Shown here: positions 1-8,756 of the stretch, piece by piece
Layout: each line of letters begins with the position of its first letter
Numbering within the stretch: the first letter of the stretch is position 1
Assembly (NCBI GenBank): GCA_002726335.1
Contig: PBSR01000117.1
Coordinates: forward strand, 1-41,819
DNA: 41,819 nucleotides
Direction of reading: 5' to 3'
Origin: Gemmatimonadaceae bacterium
Lineage (GTDB): Bacteria > Latescibacterota > UBA2968 > UBA8231
The notes under the pieces: model-generated
Seen by the model: only the letters and a program-made list of their open reading frames with translations
Told to the model about the DNA's origin: nothing
The model's database searches: none
Made by a program: the position numbers and the translations under genes

Positions 1-1179
1 CTGTGGCCGGAGTCGGACGTGGGCCGGTATAGCATCCGTGTTGTGCCCTTGATCCTCATCTTCCTCGCGATGGGGGCGTCGCAGATCGCAACGTGGCTGC
101 AAACGCGCATTGCGGTGGGCGATGCCGGCGTGCGCCTGCTGCCGACGGGAGTCGTTCTGCTGGCCATGGCACCCGCCCTGATCCCCGCCTCGCTCTACGC
201 CAGCGTCCGCCCCACCGTTGACATTCTGATGCATGAACGGACTGAGTACCTGCCCAAGGTGAGCCAGGTGCACCCGGTGCTCGCCGCCGAGTGGTACGGT
301 TTCATAAGGAAGCAACAGACTGCGGCAGAAACCCAGTCGAGCGTGGAGTCCCTGCTGCGGATCCACGACGCCTACGCTCCCACGCACCTCGCCCTCGGGT
401 TGCTCTTTCTCCAGCAGCAGCGGTTCGACGAAGCCGCCCAGCATCTGGAACGAGCCCTCGAGATCAACCCCTTCTTTGCTGAGGCCGGGGCCTTTCTCGC
501 TGAGACTCACATCCTCAGAGGCGAAACAGACAAAGCGAGACAGGTCCTCGAGGATCTCGAGCGTCTCCGACCAGACTATCCACCCCTTCAACTCGACCGG
601 GCGACGCTGGCGATGATGGCAGGGGATTTTGAGGAGGCACGGTCAGCGTACTCGCGCTTCGTCTCCTTGAACCGCTATCAGTTCGCTCGGGCTATCGTCC
701 GGAAACACCGGGTCTCTCTGCGGAAAGGCAGGACAGAGGAGGCCGCAAAAGCCCTGGAGATGAACGAGCAGATCGACACACCCGATGGTGGTCTGACCAC
801 TTCCGAGCTCTGGAGATACTTGGGGCTGGATCTGGAGGGTATCATTCTGCCGCGACCAGACAGTGGCACGGTATACTCCAATTTCGGGTTGGCCTGTGCC
901 CTCGAAGGTCATCACTCTCAGGCGGAAGCGAACTGGCGCGCGATGCTTCAGTTGCATCGTGATCACGCACGAACCTGGGCCAATCTCGCAGTGCTTTATG
1001 CGATACAAGGGAATCCCGAGAAGGCAGAAGAGACGGTACGGATTGGCCTGCAGATCGTTCCAGGTTCTGCCGATCTGATGGCAGTGCAGGCGAAGCTGTC
1101 CTCGGACGCCGTGTCCCTCAGTGAATTGGACTACCAGCCGTCACCCATCGTACTGCCGATGACCCACGCCCGGTATTGA
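1..1179 (+). CDS. C-terminal part of membrane protein with TPR repeats (5' truncated by window edge)
   Basis: The reading frame is open to base 1, so this is the end of a longer gene; the ATG-like start at 19 (GTG) is internal. The first ~55 residues hold two hydrophobic stretches (around VVPLILIFLAMG and VVLLAMAPALIP), which look like the last membrane helices. From about residue 120 a TPR-like region begins, with repeats around HLALGLLFLQQQRFDEA and ETHILRGETDKARQVL. Two more repeats lie near the C-terminus (NFGLACALEGHHSQAEANW and NLAVLYAIQGNPEKAEE). A membrane N-terminus followed by C-terminal TPRs resembles GT-C proteins of the DUF2723/TMEM260 type, but the diagnostic N-terminus is missing, so that is only a guess. 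The stop codon lies five bases from the end of the convergent transketolase gene. Confidence 0.75.
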   Translation: MWPESDVGRYSIRVVPLILIFLAMGASQIATWLQTRIAVGDAGVRLLPTGVVLLAMAPALIPASLYASVRPTVDILMHERTEYLPKVSQVHPVLAAEWYGFIRKQQTAAETQSSVESLLRIHDAYAPTHLALGLLFLQQQRFDEAAQHLERALEINPFFAEAGAFLAETHILRGETDKARQVLEDLERLRPDYPPLQLDRATLAMMAGDFEEARSAYSRFVSLNRYQFARAIVRKHRVSLRKGRTEEAAKALEMNEQIDTPDGGLTTSELWRYLGLDLEGIILPRPDSGTVYSNFGLACALEGHHSQAEANWRAMLQLHRDHARTWANLAVLYAIQGNPEKAEETVRIGLQIVPGSADLMAVQAKLSSDAVSLSELDYQPSPIVLPMTHARY

Positions 1180-1184
1180 CATCC

Positions 1185-2123
1185 CTACAGTCTGGTCAGC
1201 GCCCTCACCACCGTCGCCTGGATCCCCTCAGCGTCGAAACCGCACGCCCCCATCAGGTCCGCCTGGCTGCCATAGTTCTCGGAGAACCGATCCGGAATCC
1301 CGAGACGGCGAAGCTTCGGCATATGGTCCAGACCATCGCTCAGAGTCTCGAGAACGGCGCTGCCGAGGCCACCGACGACGGTGTGCTCCTCGACTGTGAC
1401 CACAAGACGCGCGCTGGCGGCTGCCTCCACGAGCGCCTCGGTATCGATGGGCTTCACCGTGTGCAGGTGCAGGAGTCGGCAGGTGATACCCTCTTCGACC
1501 AGCCCTTGTGACGCCGACAGCGCCTGGGTCGTGGCCACTCCCGTCGATACCAGAAGCACATCAGCACCCTGTCCGGCCTCCCCCGTCATGTCCACGGCCC
1601 GCCCGATCTCGAACCCGCGCGAGCCGTCACTGATGATCGGATCGCCCCCCTTTGCCAGGCGGATGTACATCGGGTGCGGCCACTCGAGACTGGCTTCCAT
1701 CAGTCGCGTCATCTCATCGGCGTCGCAGGCCGCGGTAACCGTCATGTTCGGCAGGGCCCGCATGATGGCGAGATCCTCGATGGACTGGTGCGTCGCTCCG
1801 AGGGGGGCGTAGACGTAGCCGCCGCCATTGCCGATAAGCCGCACCGGCAGGTCGTGCAGGCACAGGTCGATGGCGACCTGCTCGTAACACCGCCGTGTGA
1901 TGAAGGTGGCGATGGTGTGCACGTAGGGTAGCAGCCCTTCCATGGCCATACCTGCCGCCATGCCGACGAGGTGGGCCTCGGTGATACCCTCCATGAAGTG
2001 GCGAGTGGGAAACTCGGCCTTCATTTCGTCGAGCAGTCCGGGACTCAGGTCGGAGCCGATGTAGACGACGCGCTCGTCCCGGCGTGCCAGTTCGTGGATC
2101 ATGTTGGTGCAGCGTACACGCAT
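1185..2123 (-). CDS. Transketolase, C-terminal (pyrimidine-binding) subunit
   Basis: 312 residues covering the pyrimidine-binding and C-terminal domains of transketolase. The catalytic Glu that activates thiamine diphosphate is E49 in MEGITEAHLVG. The segment GNGGGYVYAPLGATHQSIEDLAIMR is the conserved pyrimidine-domain region, and the C-terminal domain carries the usual HLHTVKPID and VTVEEHTVVGGLGSAV blocks. It works with the N-terminal subunit encoded eight bases upstream, transferring two-carbon ketol units between sugar phosphates or related substrates. It is the last gene of a four-gene operon with two DegT aminotransferases, which suggests a dedicated biosynthetic role rather than the housekeeping pentose phosphate pathway. 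The cytoplasmic location is inferred from the absence of a signal peptide. Domain identification is secure; the substrate is unknown. Confidence 0.93.
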   Translation of the reverse strand: MRVRCTNMIHELARRDERVVYIGSDLSPGLLDEMKAEFPTRHFMEGITEAHLVGMAAGMAMEGLLPYVHTIATFITRRCYEQVAIDLCLHDLPVRLIGNGGGYVYAPLGATHQSIEDLAIMRALPNMTVTAACDADEMTRLMEASLEWPHPMYIRLAKGGDPIISDGSRGFEIGRAVDMTGEAGQGADVLLVSTGVATTQALSASQGLVEEGITCRLLHLHTVKPIDTEALVEAAASARLVVTVEEHTVVGGLGSAVLETLSDGLDHMPKLRRLGIPDRFSENYGSQADLMGACGFDAEGIQATVVRALTRL

Positions 2124-2131
2124 CGGGTCGC

Positions 2132-2986
2132 TCAGCCTCCCAGAGCCGCGCGCAGTTTACTGAACTCGTCCGCCGACAGACGCGCCTTGTGGTGCCAGGT
2201 GGGATTGTGTTCGGCGTCGGGAATGCCCTTGCCCTTCACCGTGTGGCAGATGATGAGACGGGGACCGGCCACGCCATCAGGTACCCGCAGTCGGTCGCGC
2301 AGAGCGCCCACATCATGACCGTTGCACTCGCTGACCTGGAAACCGAAACTGGTCCACTTGTCAGCCAGGGGCTCCATGCTCTGGATATCGAAGACACTGC
2401 CGGCGGATTGGATCTTGTTGTAGTCGATGATTGCCGTGAGGTTGCCCAGCGCGTGCTTGTGAGCGCTGGCGGCCGCCTCCCACACCGACCCCTCGTTGAT
2501 CTCGCCGTCCCCCATCAAGACGAAGACATGGCTGTCGCTGCCGCGTGCCCGCAGGGCGAGGGCCATGCCGACGCCGATGGGCAACCCGTGTCCCAAAGCC
2601 CCGGTGGAAGCTTCCACGCCAGGCGTGACAACCTCGGGATGGCCGCCGAGGATCGACTCGAAACGACAGAAGCGATCGAGAGTCTCCAGCGGGAAGTAGC
2701 CCTTGTCGGCCAGGATCGCGTAGAGCGCCAGGCAGCCGTGGCCCTTGCTGAGCAGGCAGCGATCGCGCTCCGGCCATCTGGGCTCGGCGGGACGCTGACG
2801 CAGGATGTCATCGTAGAGGACGCGCAGGATCTCGACCAATGACAGTGCCGGTCCGATGTGGCCGCGGCCCCCGCCCTCCACAGCGCGCAGAATGAGCCGG
2901 CGCAACAGCTGACCTCGGTCGTCGAGTAGGGCAGCGTCCACGGCGGCCAGATCGGTGGCATAGTCGAGATGCGGGCGATCCGTCAT
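2132..2986 (-). CDS. Transketolase, N-terminal (thiamine diphosphate-binding) subunit
   Basis: 284 residues matching the diphosphate-binding half of transketolase. The ThDP/metal motif runs from GDGEINEG at about 159 to IDYNK near 190, with D160 and N190 as expected Mg2+ ligands. RGHIGPALS near 41 and SKGHGCLALYA near 80 are typical transketolase N-domain motifs (RGHIGP replaces the commoner GHPG). Split transketolases have this half in one gene and the pyrimidine half in the next, as seen here with an eight-base gap. The ATG overlaps the TGA of the upstream aminotransferase by four bases (2983-2986), so translational coupling and a shared operon are likely. This resembles amino-sugar or AHBA-type loci, where split transketolases accompany aminotransferases, but the product cannot be read from the sequence. 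Confidence 0.93.
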   Translation of the reverse strand: MTDRPHLDYATDLAAVDAALLDDRGQLLRRLILRAVEGGGRGHIGPALSLVEILRVLYDDILRQRPAEPRWPERDRCLLSKGHGCLALYAILADKGYFPLETLDRFCRFESILGGHPEVVTPGVEASTGALGHGLPIGVGMALALRARGSDSHVFVLMGDGEINEGSVWEAAASAHKHALGNLTAIIDYNKIQSAGSVFDIQSMEPLADKWTSFGFQVSECNGHDVGALRDRLRVPDGVAGPRLIICHTVKGKGIPDAEHNPTWHHKARLSADEFSKLRAALGG

Positions 2987-4128
2987 CCTCTCACCCCCCC
3001 GTCTGAGGAATAAAAAGCCAATACGTCGTCAGCCACGCGTTCCACGTCGTCGTTCGTCATGTACTCATTCACCGGCAGGGTCAGGATACGTGCCGCCTGT
3101 CTTTCGGTCTCCGGAAAATCTCCGGTGCGATAGCCGAGGTCACGGGCGGCGGGCTGCAGGTGGATGGGCACGGGATAGTGAATCGTCGTCTTGATGCCGC
3201 GCTCCTGCAGATGCTTCTTCAACTCGTCGCGGCCATCGACCTGAACGACGAAGGTGTGAAAGGTGTTGAACTCCTGGTCCCGACAAGGTGGCGCCAGAAT
3301 CTGCGTGCCGGCAAAGCGCTGCTGGTAGCGCGCCGCGATCCGGCGACGACGTGTGATAATCTTGTCGAGGTGTCCGAGGCGCCAGTCGAGGACTGCCGCC
3401 TGCAGCGTGTCCATCCGTGACACGTAGCCCCATTCGTCGACGGTGGTGCGATCCGCCATGCCGTGGTTGCGCAAGCGACGGAGACGGTCCGCCCCATCGG
3501 CATCGTCCGTCGTCACATAGCCGGCATCGCCCAGGGCGCTCAGATTCTTCAGAGGATGGGCCGAGAAGCAGCCGAAAGTACCGAAGGAACCGCTCGGCCG
3601 ACCGCCGTAGGTGGAACCGATCGACTGGGCCGCATCCTCGATCAACAGCAGATCGTTGGCGGCCGCCAGTTCGAGAAGCGCCTCCATTCGACAGACCCGT
3701 CCTGTCAGATGAACCGGCATGATCGCCCGGGTGCGCGGCGTGATCGCCCGGGCCACCGCATCAGGGTCGATGTTCTGGTCTGGCAGAACATCGGCGAAGA
3801 CCGGACGGGCCCCCACGTGGACGATACAGGAGGCAGAAGCGATGAAGGAGTTGGGTGGCGTGATCACCTCGTCACCGGGGCCGATGCCGGTCACCTTCAG
3901 TGCCAGGATCAATGCGTCCGTGCCCGAATTCAGGGCCACAGCGTGGGCCGTGCCGCAGCGTTCGGCGACACGCCCTTCGAACCGCTCGATCGCGTCACCG
4001 CCGACGAAAGCACCCCGGAGCACGACATCGGCGAACAAGGTCGACAGTTCCTCGAGTTGCTCCTGGCCCTGAGCCCGAAGATTGACGTAGGGGATCGGTG
4101 TGTCGCTCACACCCTCGGTGTCGCTCAC
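2983..4128 (-). CDS. DegT/DnrJ/EryC1/StrS family PLP aminotransferase (second copy)
   Basis: 381 residues, full length for fold-type I sugar aminotransferases. The Schiff-base lysine is K194 in FSAHPLKNLSALGD; ALNSGTDALILAL near 65 and LLIEDAAQSIG near 161 are the cofactor-binding blocks. Such enzymes transfer the amino group of glutamate or glutamine to keto sugars, usually nucleotide-linked. The start is a GTG at 4128. A second in-frame GTG at 4110 is equally plausible because this junction consists of tandem 20-base repeats that duplicate the first codons (the protein begins VSDTEGVSDTPIPY). The reading frame begins before the stop of the first aminotransferase (4145) is far behind, and its stop overlaps the transketolase ATG. 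It is clearly related to its upstream neighbour, probably by an old duplication. Confidence 0.92.
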   Translation of the reverse strand: MSDTEGVSDTPIPYVNLRAQGQEQLEELSTLFADVVLRGAFVGGDAIERFEGRVAERCGTAHAVALNSGTDALILALKVTGIGPGDEVITPPNSFIASASCIVHVGARPVFADVLPDQNIDPDAVARAITPRTRAIMPVHLTGRVCRMEALLELAAANDLLLIEDAAQSIGSTYGGRPSGSFGTFGCFSAHPLKNLSALGDAGYVTTDDADGADRLRRLRNHGMADRTTVDEWGYVSRMDTLQAAVLDWRLGHLDKIITRRRRIAARYQQRFAGTQILAPPCRDQEFNTFHTFVVQVDGRDELKKHLQERGIKTTIHYPVPIHLQPAARDLGYRTGDFPETERQAARILTLPVNEYMTNDDVERVADDVLAFYSSDGGVRG

Positions 4129-4157
4129 ACGCCCTCGGTGTCGCTCACACGCGCTCG
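4100..4157. repeat. Tandem repeat at the aminotransferase gene junction
   Basis: Three head-to-tail copies of a unit beginning gtgtcgctcacac on the plus strand lie at 4100-4117 (18 bases, two missing), 4118-4137 and 4138-4157 (20 bases each, nearly identical). On the coding (minus) strand they span the TGA of the first aminotransferase (4145-4147) and the GTG start of the second. The 20-base period is not a multiple of three, so copy-number change would alter the frame across the junction and the spacing of start signals. Confidence 0.85.
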
Positions 4158-5329
4158 TAGAAGGCGCGCACTGTCTGCACCATGTAGTCGAGTTGATCTC
4201 GTGTCAGATGCTCGTGAGCAGGAAAGGAGATCATGGTCTGAGCATGACGATCGGTGACCGGGAAGTCGCCGGCGGTGTAACCGTACTGACGGAGCCCCTC
4301 CTGTTGGTATAGCGGCACAGGGTAATGAACCTTGACCTGGATACCATGTTCCAGACACCAGGAGAGCAGCTCATCCCTACGTTCGGCAAAGACGATGTAC
4401 AGATGAAAGGCGAGCTTGCGGTTGCTATACCGCGTGGGCAGCGTCAGCCCCTCGATCTGCCCGAAGCCGGCATCCAGGACGCCGGCGTTGGCGATTCGCG
4501 TGTCGGTAATGCGATCGACCTGCTCGATGAGCCAGTTGCCCACCACGGCGTGAACCGAATCGAGACGGGAGTTGCAGCCCATGACGGTCACGTGATCACG
4601 ATCGCCGAGACCATGGTTGCGCAGCCGTCGCAGTTGGTCGGTGAAGGCGTCGTCGTCGGAGACGATGACGCCCCCGTCCCCCCAGACATTGAGGTTCTTC
4701 AACGGATGCAGAGAGAAGGCCCCGGACATACCGAAGGTGCCGGCGTTGCGGCCTTCGATATTGCCGAGGATGCACTGGCACGAGTCCTCCACCACCGGTA
4801 GACCGTGTTTCTCTGCCACCTGCAAAACTCGAGGCATATCGGACATCTGTCCGGCCAGATGCACCGGCAGGATGGCCTTCGTGCTTGGTGTGATGGCGGC
4901 CTCGAGCTGATCCACGTCCATGCAAAAATCGTCGGTGCAATCGACGAAACGCGGGCGGGCGTGATTCTCGGCGATAGCGCCGACGGTAGCAATGAACGTG
5001 TTGGCCGTCGTCACCACCTCGTCACCGGGACCGACACCCAGCGCCTTCAGCGACAGCTTGATGGCGTCGGTTCCGGAGGCGACGCCGATGGCGTGACGCG
5101 CCCCGATCAGAGCGGCGAAGCGCTCTTCGAACTCGGCAACGGGTTGGCCCAGGGTGAGATCGCCGGTGGGCAGCAACTGGCGCAGGCGTGCCAGCACGAC
5201 GTCGATGTTTTCGGCGCTGAACTGCCTGGGCAGGTACGACCACTGTACCTTGCTGCCATTTGGCTGCACCGGCAGATCGATGGTGTCTGTCATACCCATT
5301 ACGATCGTATAACGGGATTTTCCGCTCAT
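4145..5329 (-). CDS. DegT/DnrJ/EryC1/StrS family PLP aminotransferase (first copy)
   Basis: 394 residues from the ATG at 5329; in-frame ATGs at 5299 and 5293 are possible later starts, and none has a strong Shine-Dalgarno. The PLP lysine is K211 in FSLHPLKNLNVWGDGG. GVASGTDAIKLSLKALGVGPGDEV near 82 and LPVVEDSCQC near 177 are conserved cofactor-site blocks. Family members aminate keto sugars for cell-surface glycans or secondary metabolites. It heads the four-gene operon, 62 bases from the divergent large hypothetical gene, so its promoter must lie in or near 5330-5391. Compared with the downstream copy it carries Cys-rich EDSCQC in place of EDAAQS, which suggests the two paralogues act on different substrates or as a heteromer. 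Confidence 0.92.
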   Translation of the reverse strand: MSGKSRYTIVMGMTDTIDLPVQPNGSKVQWSYLPRQFSAENIDVVLARLRQLLPTGDLTLGQPVAEFEERFAALIGARHAIGVASGTDAIKLSLKALGVGPGDEVVTTANTFIATVGAIAENHARPRFVDCTDDFCMDVDQLEAAITPSTKAILPVHLAGQMSDMPRVLQVAEKHGLPVVEDSCQCILGNIEGRNAGTFGMSGAFSLHPLKNLNVWGDGGVIVSDDDAFTDQLRRLRNHGLGDRDHVTVMGCNSRLDSVHAVVGNWLIEQVDRITDTRIANAGVLDAGFGQIEGLTLPTRYSNRKLAFHLYIVFAERRDELLSWCLEHGIQVKVHYPVPLYQQEGLRQYGYTAGDFPVTDRHAQTMISFPAHEHLTRDQLDYMVQTVRAFYERV

Positions 5330-5391
5330 CCGTCAAGCCGTGGCAACCGGAGCATCTTGCCGGCTCCGCCCGCGTCCCGTTGACTCTCCTC

Positions 5392-7524
5392 ATGGCTGAG
5401 CCATCCTCCGAACGCCTCGAGGGCGAAACCGAGCAGCTTCAGCGGGACGCCCGTCGAAACCTGTCCCGCTACTACCTGGCCGAGATCGATCGCCTCAACC
5501 AGGAGTTCCTCGAGAACCCTGACGCCCGGCCCAACAGCGGCCTGCGCGAGGGTGACGTCACGCATGCCGAGATCAATCACGTGATCCGGCAGGCGGAGAA
5601 GACCGTCATCTTCGGCCAGCAGACACGCCTGCGCGCCGGCATTCTAGTGAAAGAGGACGAGCGTCTGCCACGGTTCCACGCCGGCCACGACGTGGTCTCC
5701 TACTTCTACGGCGCCATCCGCCTGATCCCCGACTACCTGCTGGACGCCATCTTCGAACGCGGCATCAGCGTCACCATGATCAAGGACCACGATCTGCTCT
5801 TCTACCGTGACCTGCGATGCCATCAGTCCTTCCACACGGGTCGCACGCGCAAGACAATCTATCTGCCCGAAGGCGTACTGATGGGTGCCTTCGAACGTGG
5901 GTATCACCCGTGGGCGTTCAGCGAAATCCTGTTGCACGAGACCTGGAAGCTGCTCGATTACTATCTCGTCGTCGAACTTGCCCGGCGTTACCAGACCTGG
6001 ATGCACGGCCACTTCGGGATCCCCGGGTTCTACTTCGTCAAGGATACGCTGCTCAGCCTCAACAAGCATCGCCGTATCGCCGGCGAAAAGGAACAGACCA
6101 TACGCCGCAGCTTCCGGCGCAACTCGAAGCGGGGTCAGCGGCGCCAGACCAAGCAGTATGACGAGTACGACGCCACCAGCACCGACACCGAGTTCATGCA
6201 GTTCTACCGCCACTACTTCTGGGACTTCTACGAGTGGAATCGTCCAGGTGTTGAGAACCGTCCCTCTGAGAACACGTCGATGCAGGAGCAGGCCACGGTC
6301 CAGTCGTGCGACGTACTGCTCCGTGACCCTTATCAGGTGGCCAACAGCACGTACTCCGAACGCCGCGAGAGCGCCTGGGGGGCCCAGAAGATCGATGCCG
6401 TGAAGGAAGCCTTCGGCTACCCGGACGACTATCTCGTCGATCGCGACATAGTACACAAGATCGCCCTCGAGAGGGCCACTGCCCTCGGACAGCCTCTCGA
6501 GCCACTCTCGGTGGAGGATCTCATCCACGATCTGACGGACGTAGCCCGCTTCAACGTCGACCGCCAGGCGCAGACCGATACCCTCGTCGCCCGGCTGCTG
6601 GCCACCGGTCTGCCGGGCCTCGTTGCTTTCTACGACGCCGTCGCCGAGGAGCATGCTGTCGGCAAGGCTTACCTCACCGAGGTGGCGGGTGACTTTGATG
6701 CGGTGGAGGTGTTCAGGGAGAAGATCCAGGAGCTCTCCTCCACGGGTCCGCCCGGTGTCCCCAACAGCGTCAGCAACGACGTGCGCGACTACCTGGCCGT
6801 GCGCCTGCTACGCCATATCGGTGACGAGTTCGACGGATTCATGCAGTTGCCGAAACGGGACCGGATCGAGGGCCGCTACTTCCTGCGCACCCTCACCCTC
6901 AAGGCTCTCGAGCTGTCGCGACCGGACCTGGACGAGGCCACGCGGGAGGAGATGGTCGCGCCCCCGGCAAAACACGACGGGCCCTCCCATCACGTGAGCA
7001 AGCTGGCCGAGGTGGCCGGTGGCGTGCTGCGGCGGCAACCCGAGGAGAGGGAACCAGACCTGCTGTTCAACATCGTACGCAAGATGGATCGCCACGAACG
7101 CTACCATGACCTGCTGTTGCAGCAGGCTCGCGAACTGCGGCAGGACGGCTCTGTGGATTGGGGAGGAGATCAGCGCGCCACGGTAGGCGATCTGCGTGGC
7201 GTGGTGCCGGACAACGCCCACACTCTCAGTTCTGATCCGGCCGGCGTCAGAGCCAGACTCAACCGCTTCGACTACTTGCGGCGGAGATCACCCGACAGCG
7301 AACAGCTGCTCGTACTCGTAGTAGGTGTGCTGATCCGTCTCGACCGTATGGACGAGTACGAGGACATGATTCAACGGGTCATCGACGTGGGAGACGCTGC
7401 GATCACCCCGTTGACGGAGGTCGTCCAGCAGGCCGACAACCGCGAGGTGCATCGAGAACGGATTCTCGAAGGTGCCGTCCGGGCTCTGCGGGAGGTACGG
7501 GCGATAGCTTCGTCCGCGCCCTGA
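5392..7524 (+). CDS. Large uncharacterised protein with degenerate HExxH-like motif
   Basis: 710 residues from the ATG at 5392; the frame is open upstream to 5260 but that part overlaps the divergent aminotransferase gene and its promoter. I do not recognise a family. No signal peptide or membrane helix is visible. The N-terminal ~330 residues are rich in aromatic residues and include LHETWKLLDYY at 181-191, which has the H-E-x-x spacing of a zinc metalloprotease helix, but with Lys (K186) where the second His should be. An Arg/Lys-rich stretch follows (RRSFRRNSKRGQRRQTK, near 239-255). The C-terminal part (from ~620) is helical, with HEAT-like hydrophobic periodicity (LLVLVVGVLIRLDRMDEYEDM). 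The long body and regular codon use argue for a real gene. The function is unknown. Confidence 0.8.
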   Translation: MAEPSSERLEGETEQLQRDARRNLSRYYLAEIDRLNQEFLENPDARPNSGLREGDVTHAEINHVIRQAEKTVIFGQQTRLRAGILVKEDERLPRFHAGHDVVSYFYGAIRLIPDYLLDAIFERGISVTMIKDHDLLFYRDLRCHQSFHTGRTRKTIYLPEGVLMGAFERGYHPWAFSEILLHETWKLLDYYLVVELARRYQTWMHGHFGIPGFYFVKDTLLSLNKHRRIAGEKEQTIRRSFRRNSKRGQRRQTKQYDEYDATSTDTEFMQFYRHYFWDFYEWNRPGVENRPSENTSMQEQATVQSCDVLLRDPYQVANSTYSERRESAWGAQKIDAVKEAFGYPDDYLVDRDIVHKIALERATALGQPLEPLSVEDLIHDLTDVARFNVDRQAQTDTLVARLLATGLPGLVAFYDAVAEEHAVGKAYLTEVAGDFDAVEVFREKIQELSSTGPPGVPNSVSNDVRDYLAVRLLRHIGDEFDGFMQLPKRDRIEGRYFLRTLTLKALELSRPDLDEATREEMVAPPAKHDGPSHHVSKLAEVAGGVLRRQPEEREPDLLFNIVRKMDRHERYHDLLLQQARELRQDGSVDWGGDQRATVGDLRGVVPDNAHTLSSDPAGVRARLNRFDYLRRRSPDSEQLLVLVVGVLIRLDRMDEYEDMIQRVIDVGDAAITPLTEVVQQADNREVHRERILEGAVRALREVRAIASSAP

Positions 7525-7530
7525 CTGACC

Positions 7531-8694
7531 TCAGTTCCCGGTCGTCTCCTCGCGGAGGATGTCCAGATAGCGCACACCGTAGCCTTCGTACTCCAGACCC
7601 TCTGTGTAGGCCCGGCCGCTGTCGCTGTCGTCGAGGTCTGTTGCCGCCGCCGTGGCCACCGGCTCGATCTGGGTGTCCTCGTGCCACTCGTTCCAGGACG
7701 TGATGAGCAGCATGTTGCCGGTGGCCTCCTCGGTCTGGACCGTCGCCTGCCGCAGCATCTCGCGAAAGAGGGATCCGGGCTCGCCGTCCGCCGTCAGACG
7801 GCGTGACACCGCCGCATGCCCGTCGCGTACTCCCTTGTCGTTGAATCCGGGTGTGGCGGCGGGAATGAAGGCCACCCCCGCCGCTGTCGACAGCGCCTGC
7901 CAGCCGGCCTGCGCCGCGAAGTACGCATCCACGGCCTGCTGCCCGGCAAAGCCGCTGACGCCGACGCTGCCGTAGACGTCGTAGTTCGTCACGCCGTCCA
8001 GAAGCTCGAAGGCTGACGAACCCGACGGGGCCTGACCGAAGGCCTGGTCACCGATGATGTAGAGGTCGTGTCCGGCGGCCGTGGCGGCACTCCGCATGAG
8101 GTCCACGACCTCGTCCAGCGTGCCCTGTCGCGAAAGTACGCGCGTCAGGTAGACGAACAGTACGGGGCGACCATCGAGGCGCAGGTAGTTTGGATGTTCG
8201 AAATAGTTCTCCGCCACGTAGGTCAGGTCGGCAGACACGTTGCTGACGTCGGTAAACCCCGGGACGCGTCCGGGTGTTTCGTAGAACAGTGCGATCTTCG
8301 TGTCCCGCAGATCTTCGTGCGGCAGAATGTGCTGCCGCAGAGCCGTATCCTCGCGGCGACCCGGTCCCCACCAGCTGGCTACCCACAGAGAGGCGTTCGC
8401 CTCCCGACTCCATTGCAGGTGCTGGGCGATCACGGCCGACTCGCGGTCATCATACTCGCCGAGGGTTGGCGGTTGCGGCGGAACGAGATGCTCGCGCAGA
8501 TACCTGCCGCCGTGGAAATCGCCCGCGTACCACGGATAGTAGTAGACCCCTACGGTGTAGGCCGAGTTCATGGTCAACGCCTCTGGCTTCATCGTGCCCT
8601 GTCCTGTGCAGGCGCCGACCAGGGCGAGAATGAGACTGCCGGCGTAAACCGACCGCAGGTGGCGAGGCCGATAGGGCCTGGGTACGTCATGCAA
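7531..8694 (-). CDS. GH99-like glycoside hydrolase lipoprotein
   Basis: 387 residues. The N-terminus has a short basic region, a hydrophobic core and a lipobox-like LVGAC (Cys at about 29), so it is probably an exported lipoprotein. The mature part begins with VGVYYYPWYAGDFHG and ends with the block ITSWNEWHEDTQIEPV, both typical of the GH99 (endo-alpha-mannosidase-like) family. E336 and E339 in NEWHE are the likely catalytic carboxylates by spacing. The start is TTG at 8694, preceded by GAGGAGAAC about ten bases upstream; an ATG four bases downstream is in another frame. It lies 62 bases downstream of the aldo/keto reductase gene on the same strand and may be co-transcribed. The substrate (mannan or another alpha-linked glycan) is not determinable. 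Confidence 0.85.
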   Translation of the reverse strand: MHDVPRPYRPRHLRSVYAGSLILALVGACTGQGTMKPEALTMNSAYTVGVYYYPWYAGDFHGGRYLREHLVPPQPPTLGEYDDRESAVIAQHLQWSREANASLWVASWWGPGRREDTALRQHILPHEDLRDTKIALFYETPGRVPGFTDVSNVSADLTYVAENYFEHPNYLRLDGRPVLFVYLTRVLSRQGTLDEVVDLMRSAATAAGHDLYIIGDQAFGQAPSGSSAFELLDGVTNYDVYGSVGVSGFAGQQAVDAYFAAQAGWQALSTAAGVAFIPAATPGFNDKGVRDGHAAVSRRLTADGEPGSLFREMLRQATVQTEEATGNMLLITSWNEWHEDTQIEPVATAAATDLDDSDSGRAYTEGLEYEGYGVRYLDILREETTGN

Positions 8695-8756
8695 GGTTTG
8701 TTCTCCTCGATAGTATTGTGGGTGCCGACGACAGCGCCGTCATCCGGCAAGAGACG

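Noticed and set aside
4100..4157. A CRISPR array
   Set aside because: The repeats are directly adjacent with no spacers and are part of coding sequence. No CRISPR-like repeat/spacer pattern or cas gene was seen anywhere in the window.
5644..6654. A 336-codon open frame on the minus strand
   Set aside because: It is antisense to the 710-residue gene, with Val/Glu/Gly-rich shadow composition and no recognisable domain.
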